The notes beneath the pieces are model-generated. The model did not search any database. It was not told the origin of the DNA and was given only the letters and a program-made list of their open reading frames with translations. A stretch of DNA of 64,000 nucleotides, taken from assembly GCA_964016885.1 (NCBI GenBank), contig OZ024743.1:10649439-10713438 (forward strand), read 5' to 3'. Numbering within the stretch: the stretch's first letter is position 1; each line of letters begins with the position of its first letter. The translations under genes were made by a program, and so were the position numbers. This document shows positions 1-12,071 of the stretch, one piece after another. The stretch is from Eledone cirrhosa. Lineage: Eukaryota > Mollusca > Cephalopoda > Octopoda > Eledonidae.

Positions 1-479
1 CAATACATCAAAAGTCAATCAGTAAAGCAGTTTCAGATCACTCACAATATTAAAATAATATTGATGTTTACTAAAAGTCAAAGCACTTTATTGGTAGATG
101 AAAAGCAGTTAAATTATGTAGTTATTACTATGTCTAGAATTTCAGAAATGTTGAAGTAATGTGAAATAGAATATAACTTTCAGTGTCAAAAGAGTTTCTA
201 TTATATGCACCCAGGTAAGCTACTTTATGTTGTTCTTAGTCAATCTACTTAAAAAGTGGTTGAAATGCAAGCATAATTTCAGAAGTTAACTTGCCATAAG
301 CTCATTTGTAAGAAAGGAAACATGTGTATCATCATACAATCATTTAGCACAATGCAAACTAAAAATAAGCAGTCTGCATCACATAAGCTCAGTAAAAGAA
401 TTTAATTCAATGTTTTCACTTAATAGAAAAATTGCTTGCGTTATCTAGAGGATTTTGATTGACTTGGACAACTTTTGCA

Positions 480-635
480 TGCAGGCATGGCTTTGGAGGA
501 AAATCATAAGACCTCAGGAGCAATCTTATTGCATGACATCTTGGGCAATTGTTTTTATCATAGCTTCAATTTGAACCAAGCCTTGTGAGTGCAACTAAGT
601 AAATGGAAATTCATTGGAAGCCCATCAGATGGATT
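480..635 (+). repeat. diverged tRNA-derived SINE
   Basis: This resembles a common octopus SINE. It has a degenerate tRNA-like head (GGCATGGCTTTGGAGG), then the body words CATCTTGGGCAA, AAGCCTTGTGAGTG and GGAAGCCCATCAGA in the usual order. It is heavily mutated and therefore old. The family is recognised from memory only. Positions 1-479 hold AT-rich sequence in which nothing is recognised. Confidence 0.5.
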
Positions 636-744
636 AGACCTCTTATTCAAAGGACCGGGGATGTCACATATTGGTTTATGGTGATTGAGAGTTATATTAA
701 GAATATACATGTTTGTAGAATATTCAGCAATTCACTCATTAATT

Positions 745-905
745 TGACCTTTTTGATACCAAATTAGATCTGGTTATATGGCATTAGGCTATAAGTTAAA
801 GTATTTATATTTATCTAAAAATATTTATTGGAATTTTATATAAGAACATTTCTTAATCTAAATACTAACTTAATAATGGGAAAGCTATAGCCATTCAAAA
901 TTATC
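745..905 (+). repeat. dispersed AT-rich element, family 2 (possible piggyBac-type MITE), partial
   Basis: It starts with CCTTTTTGATACCAA and continues with TATTTATATTTATCTAAAAA. The same words in the same order occur at 1076-1314 and 8706-8975, and inverted at about 29890-30035. This copy lacks a clear right end. See the entry at 8706 for the family reasoning. Confidence 0.4.
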
Positions 906-1075
906 TAAAAACCATGCACGTTATCTTTCTTGAAAAATATGGTAGAAAAGAGTAGGTAGTTCAGTCAGTTGAGAAACTACATGTTCAATAACAAAACCAA
1001 TAGAGGATCCCTCATCAATTATCATCAGTAACAGCAATACTTTCTTCATATTCCAGAGGAAACTTAGAATACATT

Positions 1076-1314
1076 TGTTACCAAACCACCTGAAACTGCA
1101 CCTGGTTCCACAATACTGAGCTATTTATTTTAAATTGCTTATATTTATCTAAAAACATTTGATCATAATTTTTTGTAGGAAAAAACCTTTAAGTTATGTT
1201 CCAAACAACTTTTAAAAGTGAGACTCTTAGTTTTATTATTAAATCATTCTATATTCTTGATTGCTTTTAAAATCAAGCAGTGTTTTTCATTAAAAACATG
1301 TTAATAAAAGGGTT
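1076..1314 (+). repeat. dispersed AT-rich element, family 2 (possible piggyBac-type MITE)
   Basis: It begins TTGTTACCAAACCACCTGAA and ends AAAGGGTTAA. The interior (GAGCTATTTATTTTAAATTG, then ATTTATCTAAAAACATTTGA) can be aligned by eye with 8706-8975. The GGGTTAA right end is the mirror of the TTAACC left end seen in better copies, which suggests a small transposon with TTAA at both ends. Confidence 0.45.
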
Positions 1315-1427
1315 AAAAATGGTCTGAAAGGAATTAATAGTATACTTTGCTATGCTGCACATCAAATTCAAACAAAAGGTATTTTTCAAGGTGATATTGA
1401 GATGCACAACAACAATCACAATAAAAA

Positions 1428-1486
1428 GACCTACTAACAACTCTACCAATCCACCACCGGTGGATTGGTAGAGTTGTTAGTAGGTC
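1428..1486. repeat. perfect 59-bp palindrome (28-bp arms, 3-nt spacer)
   Basis: The left arm 1428-1455 is the exact reverse complement of the right arm 1459-1486, with only ACC between them. No mismatch exists across 28 bp, although the surrounding DNA is decayed old repeat. It could form a long hairpin or cruciform. No coding sense and no known family is recognised. Confidence 0.9.
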
Positions 1487-1739
1487 AGACAAAATGGATT
1501 GCAGCATATTGTTATCCAAGATCACCCTGATCTTCAAGGGCACCCTAGGAAAATGCATCCGTCTGTTCAATTCATTCCAGCTTACAAGTCCATTCTCACT
1601 ACATTCTCCCACCTTTTAACAAATATACTGGGTGGAGTGGTGCATATCACTCTCTACCCTCACCTTTCTTTCCAAATAGTACTTGAAAAAGTCCTTTCAC
1701 CTCATCTGCCTCACAACCTCTTTCCATAAAGCCACAAAA

Positions 1740-2050
1740 CAGGAAAACTGCCTGCCTTTCGATGGCGTCTACCAACAGCCAGATTCATCCTAAATGTGAC
1801 AACAGATGTTTGATAAAATTCCTCAAGTAATCAATGCATGGGCTCTAGACAAATGCATTCAGGATGGTTTCATCACTCTGTGTAATGCAACAGATTATAT
1901 TTTCCATTCATCCAAGATGTCATCTCTCCTCCCTTGTGTATGTCCTGACTCTCGAGCCACTTTTGCAGAACCTGGAGCCATCTAACTGCACTTTCATGCC
2001 TCCAGAGTTTGTCTTAAACTGGCAATACCCCCACTCCAAACAAAACACTG
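1740..2050 (-). pseudogene. LINE ORF2 C-terminal fragment, heavily decayed
   Basis: Read on the minus strand, a 'leucine-Trp-Arg-His-Glu-Ser-Ala' stretch is followed by a Cys-rich segment, then Ser-Asp-Glu-Thr-Ile-Leu-Asn-Ala-Phe. This matches in order the better copies at 4922-5880 and 21596-22110, where the pattern is CLRC, then ET/EN-I-L-H-A-L-V, then C. The region is the zinc-finger-like tail found after the reverse transcriptase in some non-LTR retrotransposons. Stops and frameshifts interrupt it throughout, so it makes no protein. The similarity is by eye and the LINE clade is not determined. Confidence 0.45.
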
Positions 2051-2225
2051 TACACCCAAGGCACACAGAACTGTGTTCAGCAATGCAGGAAAAGCACACA
2101 ATAAAAATGAGGTTACTGAAAAATATTAATACATTGTTAATTGTTTAATAAAAAGTAACAAATCTCACAGAGAAGTCTTGTGAAATAAAATATGTACATA
2201 CAAGCAAAAGGTCAGACATAAATAG

Positions 2226-2560
2226 TAGTGCTGGTGCCACAATAAATAGCACCTAATCCACTCTGAAAATTTTAGTGCTGGTGCCATAATAAAATGCACC
2301 CAGTAAACTCTGTAAAGTAGTAGTATTCATACCATGACCACTACTACTGTAAAGTGTATAGTGTTGGTGTCACAATAAAAGCACCCAGTGTACAATGTAA
2401 AGTGGTAGTGCTGATACCATGATAAAAAGTATCCAGTTCCTCTGTAAAGTGATAATGTTGGCACCACAATAAAAAGCATTCCGTGCACCATGTAAAGTGG
2501 TTGGCATTAAGAAGGCCATCCAGCCATTGAAACCATGCCAAAAATGGAATGTATAAGTTA
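2226..2560 (-). repeat. SINE-related sequence with six tandem ~48-bp units
   Basis: The words GGTGCCACAATAAA, GCACCCAGT and CTCTGTAAAGTGG recur about every 36-50 bases from 2226 to 2500 (starts near 2226, 2272, 2320, 2356, 2406 and 2453). They are followed once by TTGGCATTAAGAAGG and CCATCCAGCC, the end of a SINE seen elsewhere in this window (36150, 37735). One segment of the SINE has therefore been amplified in place. The units differ from each other by 15-30% by eye. Confidence 0.6.
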
Positions 2561-4290
2561 GACAACCAGTCCAAACCATGACAGCAGAAATAAAAAGATG
2601 ATGTAGCCTATTAATAATAGTAGCAATAATTTTATTTACTATATTTATTATTTTCAAATAGATAACTCAGATGAGTTTGAAAATGGCATTTCAGGTAAGC
2701 ATAGAAATATGAATGTTAAGTTCAATTCTGATAGCAGTCAAATTAAGAATACTTGTGGTAACCTTTCTTTCTGTGATACAGCAAAGAGCAAATGTTAATG
2801 CTAACTCTCAGACAGTGTAAATCCTGCCAGTTCTATCCTTCAAAATAAAATGAAATGACATAAAGAACACACATTATGTTTATAACTCCACCCCATCCGA
2901 GAAGATTTACATGACAAATTTGGTTTCTTTAAGACATAAAAAAATCAATTTAATTTTGTGGTCAACACTAATAAGTTTGGGAAGATATGTGAAATGCTGA
3001 TAACATGTTCACGCTTTGCTTATAGTTATAACTAGATAACATCAGCAGACCAAACAATATCAAGATGAAATCTAATTTAAAGTGAATCTAGAACTTGATA
3101 CTACAATATCTGCAAGCTATAATCAATAAAGTTGTTGCAGTGATTTAGTCAGTAAAAACATTGAATCATTTCATCAATGATTTTAATGTTGCTTTGTTGC
3201 TCTGAAATAGAGCCATAACTACTAATAAGTAGAATCAGGAGGAATAGGAAGTATTTGTAGTATTACAGAGGAATAGAAATAAATAAAGAATCATGATGAT
3301 GAGGTTGAGGAAGATGATAATGATGATGATGATGATGATGATGATGATAGTAATAATCTAAGGTTATTACCAGTTGGGAAGTAGGCCTGAGAATCTATTC
3401 TCAACTAAAATGCTCCAAATGCCTTTCACTTCTTACAGTCTCTGACAACATGAAGCTCAGATCCTAGCCTTCTCAAGTTGGAGATATTGGAACTGACAAG
3501 GAGAAGGGGACAAAGAAAGTTACTGGTGCCTTAAAACCAGCTGCTCTGGGTAGACAGAACTCATCAGCCTTGTGTGGCAATCTGTATAGGAGAAGGGTCA
3601 TTCTGATTTCAAAACTTAAAATTATGAGGGAAGGTGAAGTCTCTCAAAACTCTGGCAAGCAATCCACCTAGTAATGGTGTCACAATAAAAGTCTTGGTGA
3701 TGATACAACCTTATACCTTTCATCCTCAATTATGGAAACAATTTTACAAATCAAAGGGATCTGGGAAGTGTGACATTGCCCAAGATCCTTGAGTTAGAAG
3801 TTTTGGTGGCAATAATTTGTGGCACTGGGGTATCAAAATCTCCAAAAGAGATGAAAACAAATACAAGCAGAAACACACTTGGTTCATGAAAATCATCAAC
3901 CAGCAGCAAGTGTAGAAAAGAAGAATAGGTTGTTGCTATAGAAAAGAAGAATAAGTTGAAAAAAAAGGAGATAACTATAAGTATAGGGAAGAAAGTACTT
4001 GAGTATAGGAAAGAAAACAGTATATGGGAAATAGAGGAAAAAATCTTAATAAATAGAATTAGAACAATTTGCTCAGAAAGTGTGGTTGATGAAAATTAAA
4101 ATCTGTAGAAATGGAGAGTATGCATGTCAAGAGAAAATGCAGGCAAAATCTTTAATCATAATAGATCAAACGGAACTGAAAAGAGAGGTTTCTCAGGTTA
4201 CTGACATATTGAAATATGTATGAATACAGGACATAACCCATTGCAGGAAGGTGGTGAAAGAGCAGCAGTTGTAGTGGGGGAAATTATGGA
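2561..4290. other. no gene recognised; AT-rich, one (GAT)n run
   Basis: Nothing is recognised here apart from a (GAT)n microsatellite at 3313-3349 and an isolated GGTGTCACAATAAAA word near 3675, which belongs to the SINE type at 2226. Open frames are short and look random. Confidence 0.5.
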
Positions 4291-4299
4291 AGTGAAGGA

Positions 4300-4920
4300 G
4301 AAAACAAAAAAGACCAGGAATGAATCATATTAGAAAAGAAAAATTCTAAATGATATTCCAAAGATCCGGAAAGATCTTAGCAGGATAGAAGCATGGTTGG
4401 ATATGAGATGGAAAAAGACAAAAAGGAACTAAATCATATAACTACAAATTAAAGAGGAAAGGCTTCTCATTAGTTATGGAACAAGGGAAACAAAGAATAA
4501 CTGCAAAAACTGGCAAAGGAGATATGACTACAGAATCAAGCAGTTCATAGAAGCAGGGAGTTTATGATAAACCAAAGTAGATTTTACAGAAAACTAGAAG
4601 CAGATTCACTTACAATACCCCATAATCTTGAGGAGGCTAGCAGATTCTGGACCTAGATTTGTGGAGCAGATGCTATGCACAACAGTCAGGCAAGCCAAAC
4701 AGGATAGATTAAACCCACCAAAGAAAAGATGAAAGGTGAGATACAAAAGTATATTGGAATCAGTTATGAGGATGTCATGAAAAGATTGAGATCAATGCCT
4801 GATTGGAAGATATTGGGATCAGATGGTATACATGGGTACTGGATGAAATCATTTAAAATTGTACAAGATGCCTTATCCAAAACATTGCAAAAATGTGAGG
4901 TCTCGGTTTATACCTGAATA
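4300..4920 (+). pseudogene. LINE reverse transcriptase fragment, N-terminal part
   Basis: The most readable piece is 4729-4917, where the frame includes MPDWKILGSDGIHGYWMKSF. This is the start of a LINE reverse transcriptase domain, with a fingers motif of W-K-x-x-G-x-D-G-I-x-G-x-W-x-K. Upstream, near 4540-4680, an interrupted frame gives LTIPHNLEEASRFWT, which fits the region before the RT domain in the same family. Stops and frameshifts separate the pieces. It ends where an opposite-strand LINE piece begins at 4922. It is non-functional, and the clade is not assigned. Confidence 0.65.
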
Positions 4921-4921
4921 G

Positions 4922-5880
4922 TTAGTTGAAGACTGCACAATCTGGATAAAAAGGTGGTAGAGCAATCTTTACGATGGTGTTGACAAGTCTTACATGTGAC
5001 AACAGCTGCTCAACAAAACTCCACAAGTCAGCACTGCATAAACACTGGACAAGATGACGTAGAATGTTTTCACCACTCCCCACACATCTCAGACAGGCCC
5101 ATCTTACAGAGTTTGTCTTGAATCTGTAGTACTGACAGAAATAGTATTTCTGGAAATTACCCATAGTACTTGGGCTAGAAGTCCCCCAGAATAGACTAGC
5201 CAGGTAATCCTGGTCAATGCTTAAGGTTTCCTCAAAAACATTATCACTCTTGTCCACCACTAGTTCCTTATAGAACATTAATATGGAATTCCTACCAACT
5301 GCATTGTCCAAGATTACTGTGAATGTCTGACAACATTCCAGATGTCAGGTGACCAGTCTCAGATTTTGCTTGACCTAAGACTGCATGTCAGTCAATGAGA
5401 CAAGCTGTAGAATGAAGTATCTGATGAAAGGCAACCACACCTGTTCTACGAATATTTGCAAATGTCACAGACACACCATATATCTGTATATCAGTAGTTA
5501 TCAAGAGCATTCTGCACAAAGATTTCTGGCAGCAGATAGATTGCCTGACCAGTGAAATGCATCACTCTCATAAGAAATGAAAGAACAGAAGCTCCAATCT
5601 AGTGAAATGAGAACTGAGGCAAGGCATGACAGTCAGGTGGTAATATATGATGGAGGTTATGTTATCTCTGCAACCTTTTCTCTCTTCCTCAAGAAGAGGC
5701 CATCACTAAAAGAGGATAGCTTCCATGTGACCCTTTTCGGAGTGAGAGTGGCTACCCTGCTCATTACTTCATCCCAGTTTCTATCCACCTGGAGGTTTGA
5801 ACCAAATCAAACCCCAACAACTTTCACTGCTGGAAAATGTCTGCTATTGAGTGAAAGTGAGAAATGCATAGCTGGTGATA
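4922..5880 (-). pseudogene. LINE ORF2 C-terminal fragment (RT thumb to CxxC tail)
   Basis: Read on the minus strand from about 5880, an open stretch carries KLSSFSDGLFLRKREKVAEI. This resembles the 'LSLKGRAEVA' region that follows the RT palm in some LINEs. After a degraded interval, the frame 5311-4922 encodes 129 residues. It includes RWACLRCVGSGENILRHLVQ and then C-L-C-S-A-D-L-W-S-F-V-E-Q-L-L, which is the Cys-His tail of the same element. The same tail appears at 21596-22110 and, more decayed, at 1740-2050. Stop codons and frame changes make it a relic. Confidence 0.6.
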
Positions 5881-5889
5881 ATTCTCTTT

Positions 5890-6850
5890 GATGCCATTTT
5901 GAAAATTCTCCAATAAAACCAATCAGATTTTCAGACACCCAAAAACACACTTTAGTAGCAAAAATCCAGGGTCTTTCTTTCTGTAAACTCAGAATATTTT
6001 ATCTTTCTTAATATTACTTGGTAACAATTTCCAAAGTAAACACGTCACAGGTAACAGGTGAGAAAACTGAGCAGTCAAAGTGACACTCATCCAATGTAAA
6101 CAAACCCAACAACAATTGAACAGACAGTATAACAGATGTGACAACAAATCAACAAGAAAACCTATATGTGATCAGTTGACTTTCTAGAAATAGCACCCCA
6201 TCCATCGTAAAGAAGGAAACATTGGATAATTTAGTCCTAGAACACTGTCTGAATAAAAGATGCAATGGTTGTGTTAGAATTTCAATATCCTTATGTCTGC
6301 TTGATTAGGTTTAACCAGAAGCTAAAATATATGCATAAAAAGTCACTACTGCTGATGCATAAAAGATATAAACTAAAGTCTTAGAAAACACTTGAGAGCA
6401 AGTGATTCAAATGATATATAAATGCCCCTCTATTCCAGCATATCTCGAGTAATATTCCCATATGATCTGATAGCTGTTTACAATAGCTAGCTGAATAGAT
6501 GCAAAGTAGAACAAAATATTTCACCAATGAAACACAAACAGCAATCTTGAACTTATCACCTATAAGCTTGTAGCCCAACATCTTATTCGATCTAAACTTC
6601 CAATGAAAGAAACTAGATAATGTATCGTATAACACTGGATAGTATAACAGATGTATGATAAGAGAAAATGTAACAAATGTGTGAGAACAAACAGCACTAT
6701 AAATACAAGGCAACAAATAATATTACAAATGTATATAACAGCAGTAACAAAAGTGCTTAGTATAAACATTATCAAAAATGTAGGACACAAGATATCATTA
6801 TTGTATGAGTACATTAAGTATTGGAGATATATGATATTAAACAATCTATC
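5890..6850. other. no gene recognised
   Basis: AT-rich sequence. The open frames here (up to 117 codons) have low-complexity, AT-driven composition and match nothing recognised. No convincing splice or promoter pattern is seen. Confidence 0.4.
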
Positions 6851-6855
6851 TCTAT

Positions 6856-7104
6856 CTAAGGCGGGTAAAATTCCCGAGATCCATGGACGAGTTCTCTCCA
6901 GCGGTCTCTGTCCCTCATCATCGCTGCCATGTCCTGCATCTCCAACAGACCAGTGTCTGTCCTTAGGGCATCAACATACGTTAACCTTGGTCTTCCTCTT
7001 CTAGTGTGTCCATGTAGGGGCTCCCAAAGGAGCACTGAGTGCAATGTCAATTCTGGATGTCGGTGAGCATGTCCAGCTAACCTCAGTCTCCTCTGTGTCA
7101 CTTT
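6856..7104 (-). pseudogene. 5'-truncated LINE, last ~81 codons of ORF2 still open
   Basis: The minus-strand frame reads QRRLRLAGHAHRHPELTLHS, then L-L-W-E-P, then TRRGRPRLTYVDALRTDTGL, and ends in RDRWRELVHGSREFYPP before a stop. This is the typical end of a LINE polyprotein, 'RxLRLAGH...RRGRPxxTYVDxLxxDTG...DRxxWR'. There is no start codon. The copy begins inside ORF2, as expected for a 5'-truncated insertion. After the stop there is a short (TAGATAGA)-like tail at 6840-6858. The open frame suggests it is younger than the other LINE pieces here. Confidence 0.75.
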
Positions 7105-7640
7105 TGAGCTGACTTATTGCATATTAATACAAGGTATCTTCTATAATTAATGAGAAAATTTCAGAAGCAACATTATTTATTTTTATAAGCTTACAAAACT
7201 TTGTCTCCTTTAAAACAATGACATCTCACTTCCTCACAGTTGTGCAGGCAGCTTTCCCGCTCATGGAAGACATCCTCCGAGTTCTTATACAGTCCAATCA
7301 AGAAATTCACTGATCCTCCTTCAGCTCATTTGTTGTCTCAAATCTGATTCCCTGGGGCTGTCTTTTATGCATAGGAACAGGAAAATGTCTCATTGAACCA
7401 GGTCAGGGATGTAGGGTGGGTGTTGTACCACTTTCATTCCCCTGTTGTTCATCAAGGTGGTTACCGGCATTGACTTGTAGCATAGCACATTGTCCTTATC
7501 GAACCACCACTCTCCGATGTTCCACCACTATAGCCTCTCTTTCCACATCCTCTCTCTGAACCTTTTCTGATCTTCCAGGTAATATTGACAGCTTGGCACT
7601 CAGGAACCCATTCAAAGTGAATTAGCTCCTGGGATTAAAA
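7105..7640 (-). pseudogene. mariner-type transposase relic, C-terminal half
   Basis: The minus-strand translation contains W-W-x-x-GEWWFDKDNVLCYKSMP, then VVQHPPYIPDL. These are the catalytic-region landmarks of mariner transposases: the second Asp in the 'HDNAxxH' motif, and 'HPPYSPDLAPxD', where the third Asp follows. Here the first motif reads DKDNVLCYK, and a stop falls at the position just before the last Asp. Several stops follow. No terminal inverted repeat was found. The left edge touches the LINE fragment at 7104. It is a dead relic; the subfamily is not assigned. Confidence 0.65.
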
Positions 7641-8705
7641 AAAAAGGAATGACCATAGCCTTCTCTTGATCTGCTCATTTTTGCCTTCTTCAAATGAATT
7701 TTTTTATGATGCATAATATTATTTACATTAAAATCTTAGAAGTTACTTCATAAATTGTTTACATTTTTGTATTAATGATATATTTTACAAGAAATAGTTT
7801 GACACTATATACTATTTTCAAGCAAGATAGTATGTATTTTGGCAATACTTAGTATTCTGGGCTGCAATGAAAAAGGAATCAACTGTGATCCAATAGGATA
7901 TCTTATCAAGAGTTGAATGATTAGAAAATGAATCAAAGAGAACAAAATCAAAATGAAACTAACAATCAACAAAGATTTCTTGTGTTAGATTATTTCGGTA
8001 TGGAAAAACAAATATTCTGAAAGTAGGAATATGTTGAAGAAAATAAAGTAAAATAGAGGATCAAATTACTTGGGATGATGAGGACATGAAACCTGAGAAG
8101 AAAACATTCATACAATAAACACAGTTTGTTAGTTTTATTTCATGTCATTTCACTTGTAGTGATTCAATCAAACACAGAGTGGAATAGGTTTCTAATCCTA
8201 GGAACTGATTATCACTGTTGCCGATATTCATAATAAAGATTCTTGCCAAAGTTTCATATAAATAAAGTGTATGTAGAAGCCCTGCTAAATGCAGAAACAA
8301 TGGTTACAAGATACATACAAGAACTAGAATGCTGTCAGAGAAGTTTTAAGAACACTGACCTTTTCCAAAAGATGATGCTGACAGCTATTGCTTGTTAGAC
8401 ACATCTTACCCATATCGTCAAAGAAAATCAGATATACAGCTAACAATAATGATGAAGAGGGTGATGATGATGATGAGAATCCTGAAACCATTATATTATT
8501 ACTTTTTATCTGTGTCAAATCTGTTCACTTTATTCTTTGTGTTATTTCTCAAATCATCTAAGCAACAAAGGAAAACCAATAAAAAGAAAACCAGCTGGTG
8601 ATTCATAGTTTTGACTGTTGAACAGTCAAAGAAAAGCAATTCTCTATTGTGTTTTCATTTCACTGGAGGGTCTCTAATAGGCTAAATCTATCATAGAAAC
8701 AATTA
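7641..8705. other. no gene recognised
   Basis: AT-rich sequence with a short interrupted GATGATGATGATG run near 8456. Nothing else is identified. Confidence 0.4.
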
Positions 8706-8975
8706 ACCTTTTTGATACCAAGCCACCTGAAACTGCATTTGGTTCTATGACACATAACTGTTTATTTTAAAGTGTTGATATTTATCTGAAAGCATTCATA
8801 ATTTTATGGAAGAACCTTTGTTTAGTTATGATCCAAACATCAGCTAAATAATGTACATGTTAGTTATATTACTAAATCCCTCTAAATTTTATATTAACTT
8901 TTAAATTATTTGAAAATCATTAGACAGTGTCTTTCATTCGAAATATGGTAATGAAATAATTAAGATATTTTGACT
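8706..8975 (+). repeat. dispersed AT-rich element, family 2 (possible piggyBac-type MITE)
   Basis: It begins TTAACCTTTTTGATACCAAG and CCACCTGAAACTGCATTTGG. It shares ordered words with 1076-1314 (ATTTATCTGAAAGCATT, CATTAGACAGTGTCTTTCATT). The left end is TTAA followed by CC(C/T)TTT. Together with the right end GGGTTAA of the copy at 1314 and the inverted copy ending near 30035, this fits a short non-autonomous element that targets TTAA, as piggyBac elements do. The superfamily is inferred. Confidence 0.45.
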
Positions 8976-10510
8976 GACTCCACATGGACTCCAAGACATT
9001 TAACAAATATTCTGATAATTCGATCTTTACTTGGGGCCTGTTGTGCCTCTACAATAGTATGAAAGTATATTCTTTGGAACCATCTACAGAAGTTGTAATA
9101 AGATAGACATGTGTCCAGGGAGGTGTAATATCTGTAACACTAAGATGTTCTTTCACTGACTACAGGATTAGGAGTTCAATCCCTTCTACTACTCATTTGT
9201 ATCTCTAAATCTACCAAACTGCTAACTAGGTTCCATTTCATTTTTGGGGTTAGCAGATAAGAGGTCGTTTATGTATAAAGTTTATAATCATAAGTAATTA
9301 TATAACTTTCTTTAACACTCTCAACCTTTTTAGTATGTAAAATTAATATGATTAAAAAATGATTGATTAATATCCAGAGTGTTGGAGAGGATGGACTCAA
9401 AGGCATGAATAATATACACTCATTAATTAATTCAATCGTTTTTTAAAATTCAGATATTGAGGGTTAGTTAAATAATAGTTAGGCAGAGATTTACTTCACA
9501 TCCATGTAACATTGTGACTCTAGAGCCAAAAGCTGGCCTTCAAGTCTCTTATGTAGAGCCCTGTAAATATAGAATATCAAAACCTTTTTGGCAAAGTATG
9601 TCGTTTCAAGAAGTCAAATGTGTTCTGTAATTTTTGTTTTGCTTTGTTGCTACGTTGTCATGTAAATGAAAAGAATGTGTATGAATGCTTCTTCATGCAG
9701 ATAAAACTCAGATTACTTCTAAAATAGTAATGCCTGCACTGCTCTCTTTTTCAACTCACAGCTATTGTGATATTTTCCTCTCACAAATAGCTTTGAGAAC
9801 CAATCATTGTTGTCAAATACAATATTTTCTACATGGATGATATTTTTGAAATAAGATTAATTTAGCTAGTCAACATCTGCAGCAACAACATTTTTTTTTT
9901 AATTTTGTCATTACACTTTGAATAGAATACCTTACAAAAACTCTGCTTCGAGTCTGGTTAGAATAAGTTAAAGCAATTTCTTGTAGTACAGCAAACTCCT
10001 AGTTGATAACAATAAGCTGATAATAATGACTTAATTTTAATCTCCTACTGCACCTGCTTGTGGAAATATGCATTTAAATTCTATGGCAGACTAATGAAAA
10101 TATTAAACAAGCAGAAATTTTATTAAACAAGCAGAATCTTTGGATTAATATCATTCTTCAAGGATCTCTTCAAATTACTTATATTTAATTCAGCCTCACC
10201 ACTTTTGTCATCCATAATAACCATTATTATTTCTAAATTTGCCAAAAGGAAGCACTTAATTATATTTGACTCCAGTTCTTGTTTTGACTACTACATGTAT
10301 TATTGACCTTTTGAAGGATGAAAGATAAAGTTGCACATGACAAATTTTTAACCCATAAAGCAAAAAGGGGTAACTAAATATTGTATTGCCTCTTTCCTGG
10401 CATGCTACAGTTTCTACCAATCCACAACTAGTACATTAGTGATAATGCTTTCTAACCCTGAGAAAGAACAACAAGATTTGAACTTTAAATATAAATGAAC
10501 ATGATAAAAT
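8976..10510. other. no gene recognised
   Basis: AT-rich sequence without a convincing open frame or a recognised repeat. Confidence 0.4.
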
Positions 10511-10512
10511 AT

Positions 10513-10708
10513 TGGCCTACAATTTTGAGGAAGGAGAAAATCGATTAAACCGCCCTGAGTGCATTACTGGTACTTTATTTTATCGACCCCGTAAGGATGA
10601 AATCAAAGCTAACCTTGGCAGGATCTGAACTCAGATCATAAAAGGGCATAACTCTATGCCATAAAACATGTTGTCAGACATTCTACCAATACTGCCAATC
10701 CACCACCC
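10513..10708 (-). repeat. cephalopod tRNA-derived SINE (family A)
   Basis: Read on the minus strand: GGTGGTGGATTGGCAGTATT (A-box side), then GATCTGAGTTCAGATCC (B box), then the conserved body with CTTTCATCCTTACGGGGTC, TAAAATAAAGTACCAGTAATG and the end AATTGTAGGCC. It is nearly full length with moderate divergence. This body is the hallmark of OK/OR-like cephalopod SINEs; the exact named family was not checked. Confidence 0.75.
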
Positions 10709-12071
10709 TTGAGCATGACAAAATACTACAAGGAATTTTGTCCACCACTATATTGATTCTATCATCAGCCAATCTACCAATTCTCTTATCTGCCACTTTA
10801 ATGATTCTGCCACTGCATTTTATAATCATAATGAGGATTAGGATGTCATTATTCTAGACTTTATCAAAGGAAACAAAGACATAAAAGAGAAATACATTTC
10901 TAAAGAAAGATTTTAAGCAATTAAAATATTTACAATTATATCTTATTTTCCTGCACTACTGTATTTATCAAGGAAATACTTCAATGGAGTTGTGTACATT
11001 AATAAGCAACTTATGACCCACTTAATCTTATACCTTTTATCCTTGATTTTGACTCATTAACCAATACTAAGTTGGTCACACCCCTCCCCCAATTTTCATA
11101 GATATATTTTTGAGAAGAGATTAGATGTTTTTAATTCAAGGCATCTCTTTCTTAAAAGCTTCAAAAATGGGTCTTGTGTGTCTTAAGCCTCACCCAATCA
11201 AACACATGCTGGTTATATAGCGTCCTTGTCAATAGTAATAAGGAATAAATACACTCATTTATTGAGTTTGTCTCTGTCTGGCTGAAACATTAGCAGTATA
11301 ATCGATTTTTACATTGAGATTAATTAGTTCTGCTCTACAGAGGAAACAAAGGAAACCAGTGACATCCTTCTGAAGTCTGACAACCAAGAGGCATTGCTTA
11401 AAATCATCAGACACTGTTTTAAAAGCCCACTACAGCAATACATCATCAGCTAATTGTCATGCAATGTCTTGCTATCTGGTTTCAGACAAGGAGAGCAAAC
11501 TGATAATCCTGAGTTTAAAGGTTAGTCAGAAAAGTTTCTGTTGCTTTTTTTAGTCATATCGAACTCATCTTCCAAACTATCATTTCTCATTCCTTCTGTT
11601 AATTCTCTATAAAATTATGTAATTGAGTTCAGCATTCTGCTCACATTTATCATGTGATAAAGTACTGTAAGTGCATGGCAACCTTCTAGATGGATCTTTC
11701 ACAGGATCTTTGTTTCTCTATTGACTTAGTTTGACCTGTCTACTCTTCACTAATATTTGCTGATACATCAGCTTCAGTACATGCTGGCCATTTTAAAACT
11801 AGGAATATTTATAGGTAATAAACAGACCCTCTGGCTAAGTGGAGATGGTTCTTCTTCAAATGTTGAAGTAACTTTTTTCCTTCAAGAAATGTACTACAGC
11901 CTAGAAAAAAGATGTTGAGGTTATGAAATATATTGTAGTAAACTGAATTTTTCTGTAGTTCAACAAAGTTAGATAACAAACATTTCTTCATTAATATTGC
12001 TGTTGTTTTCAAATATATTTCTTCAATTTAGCAGCAACTACATTGATAACACGTATATGTAAAGGCATACA
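10709..12071. other. no gene recognised
   Basis: AT-rich DNA with no recognised repeat. The longest open frames are short and of biased composition. Confidence 0.4.

Noticed and set aside
5577..5891. 104-codon plus-strand frame
   Set aside because: The opposite strand shows recognisable LINE similarity here; this frame is its shadow.
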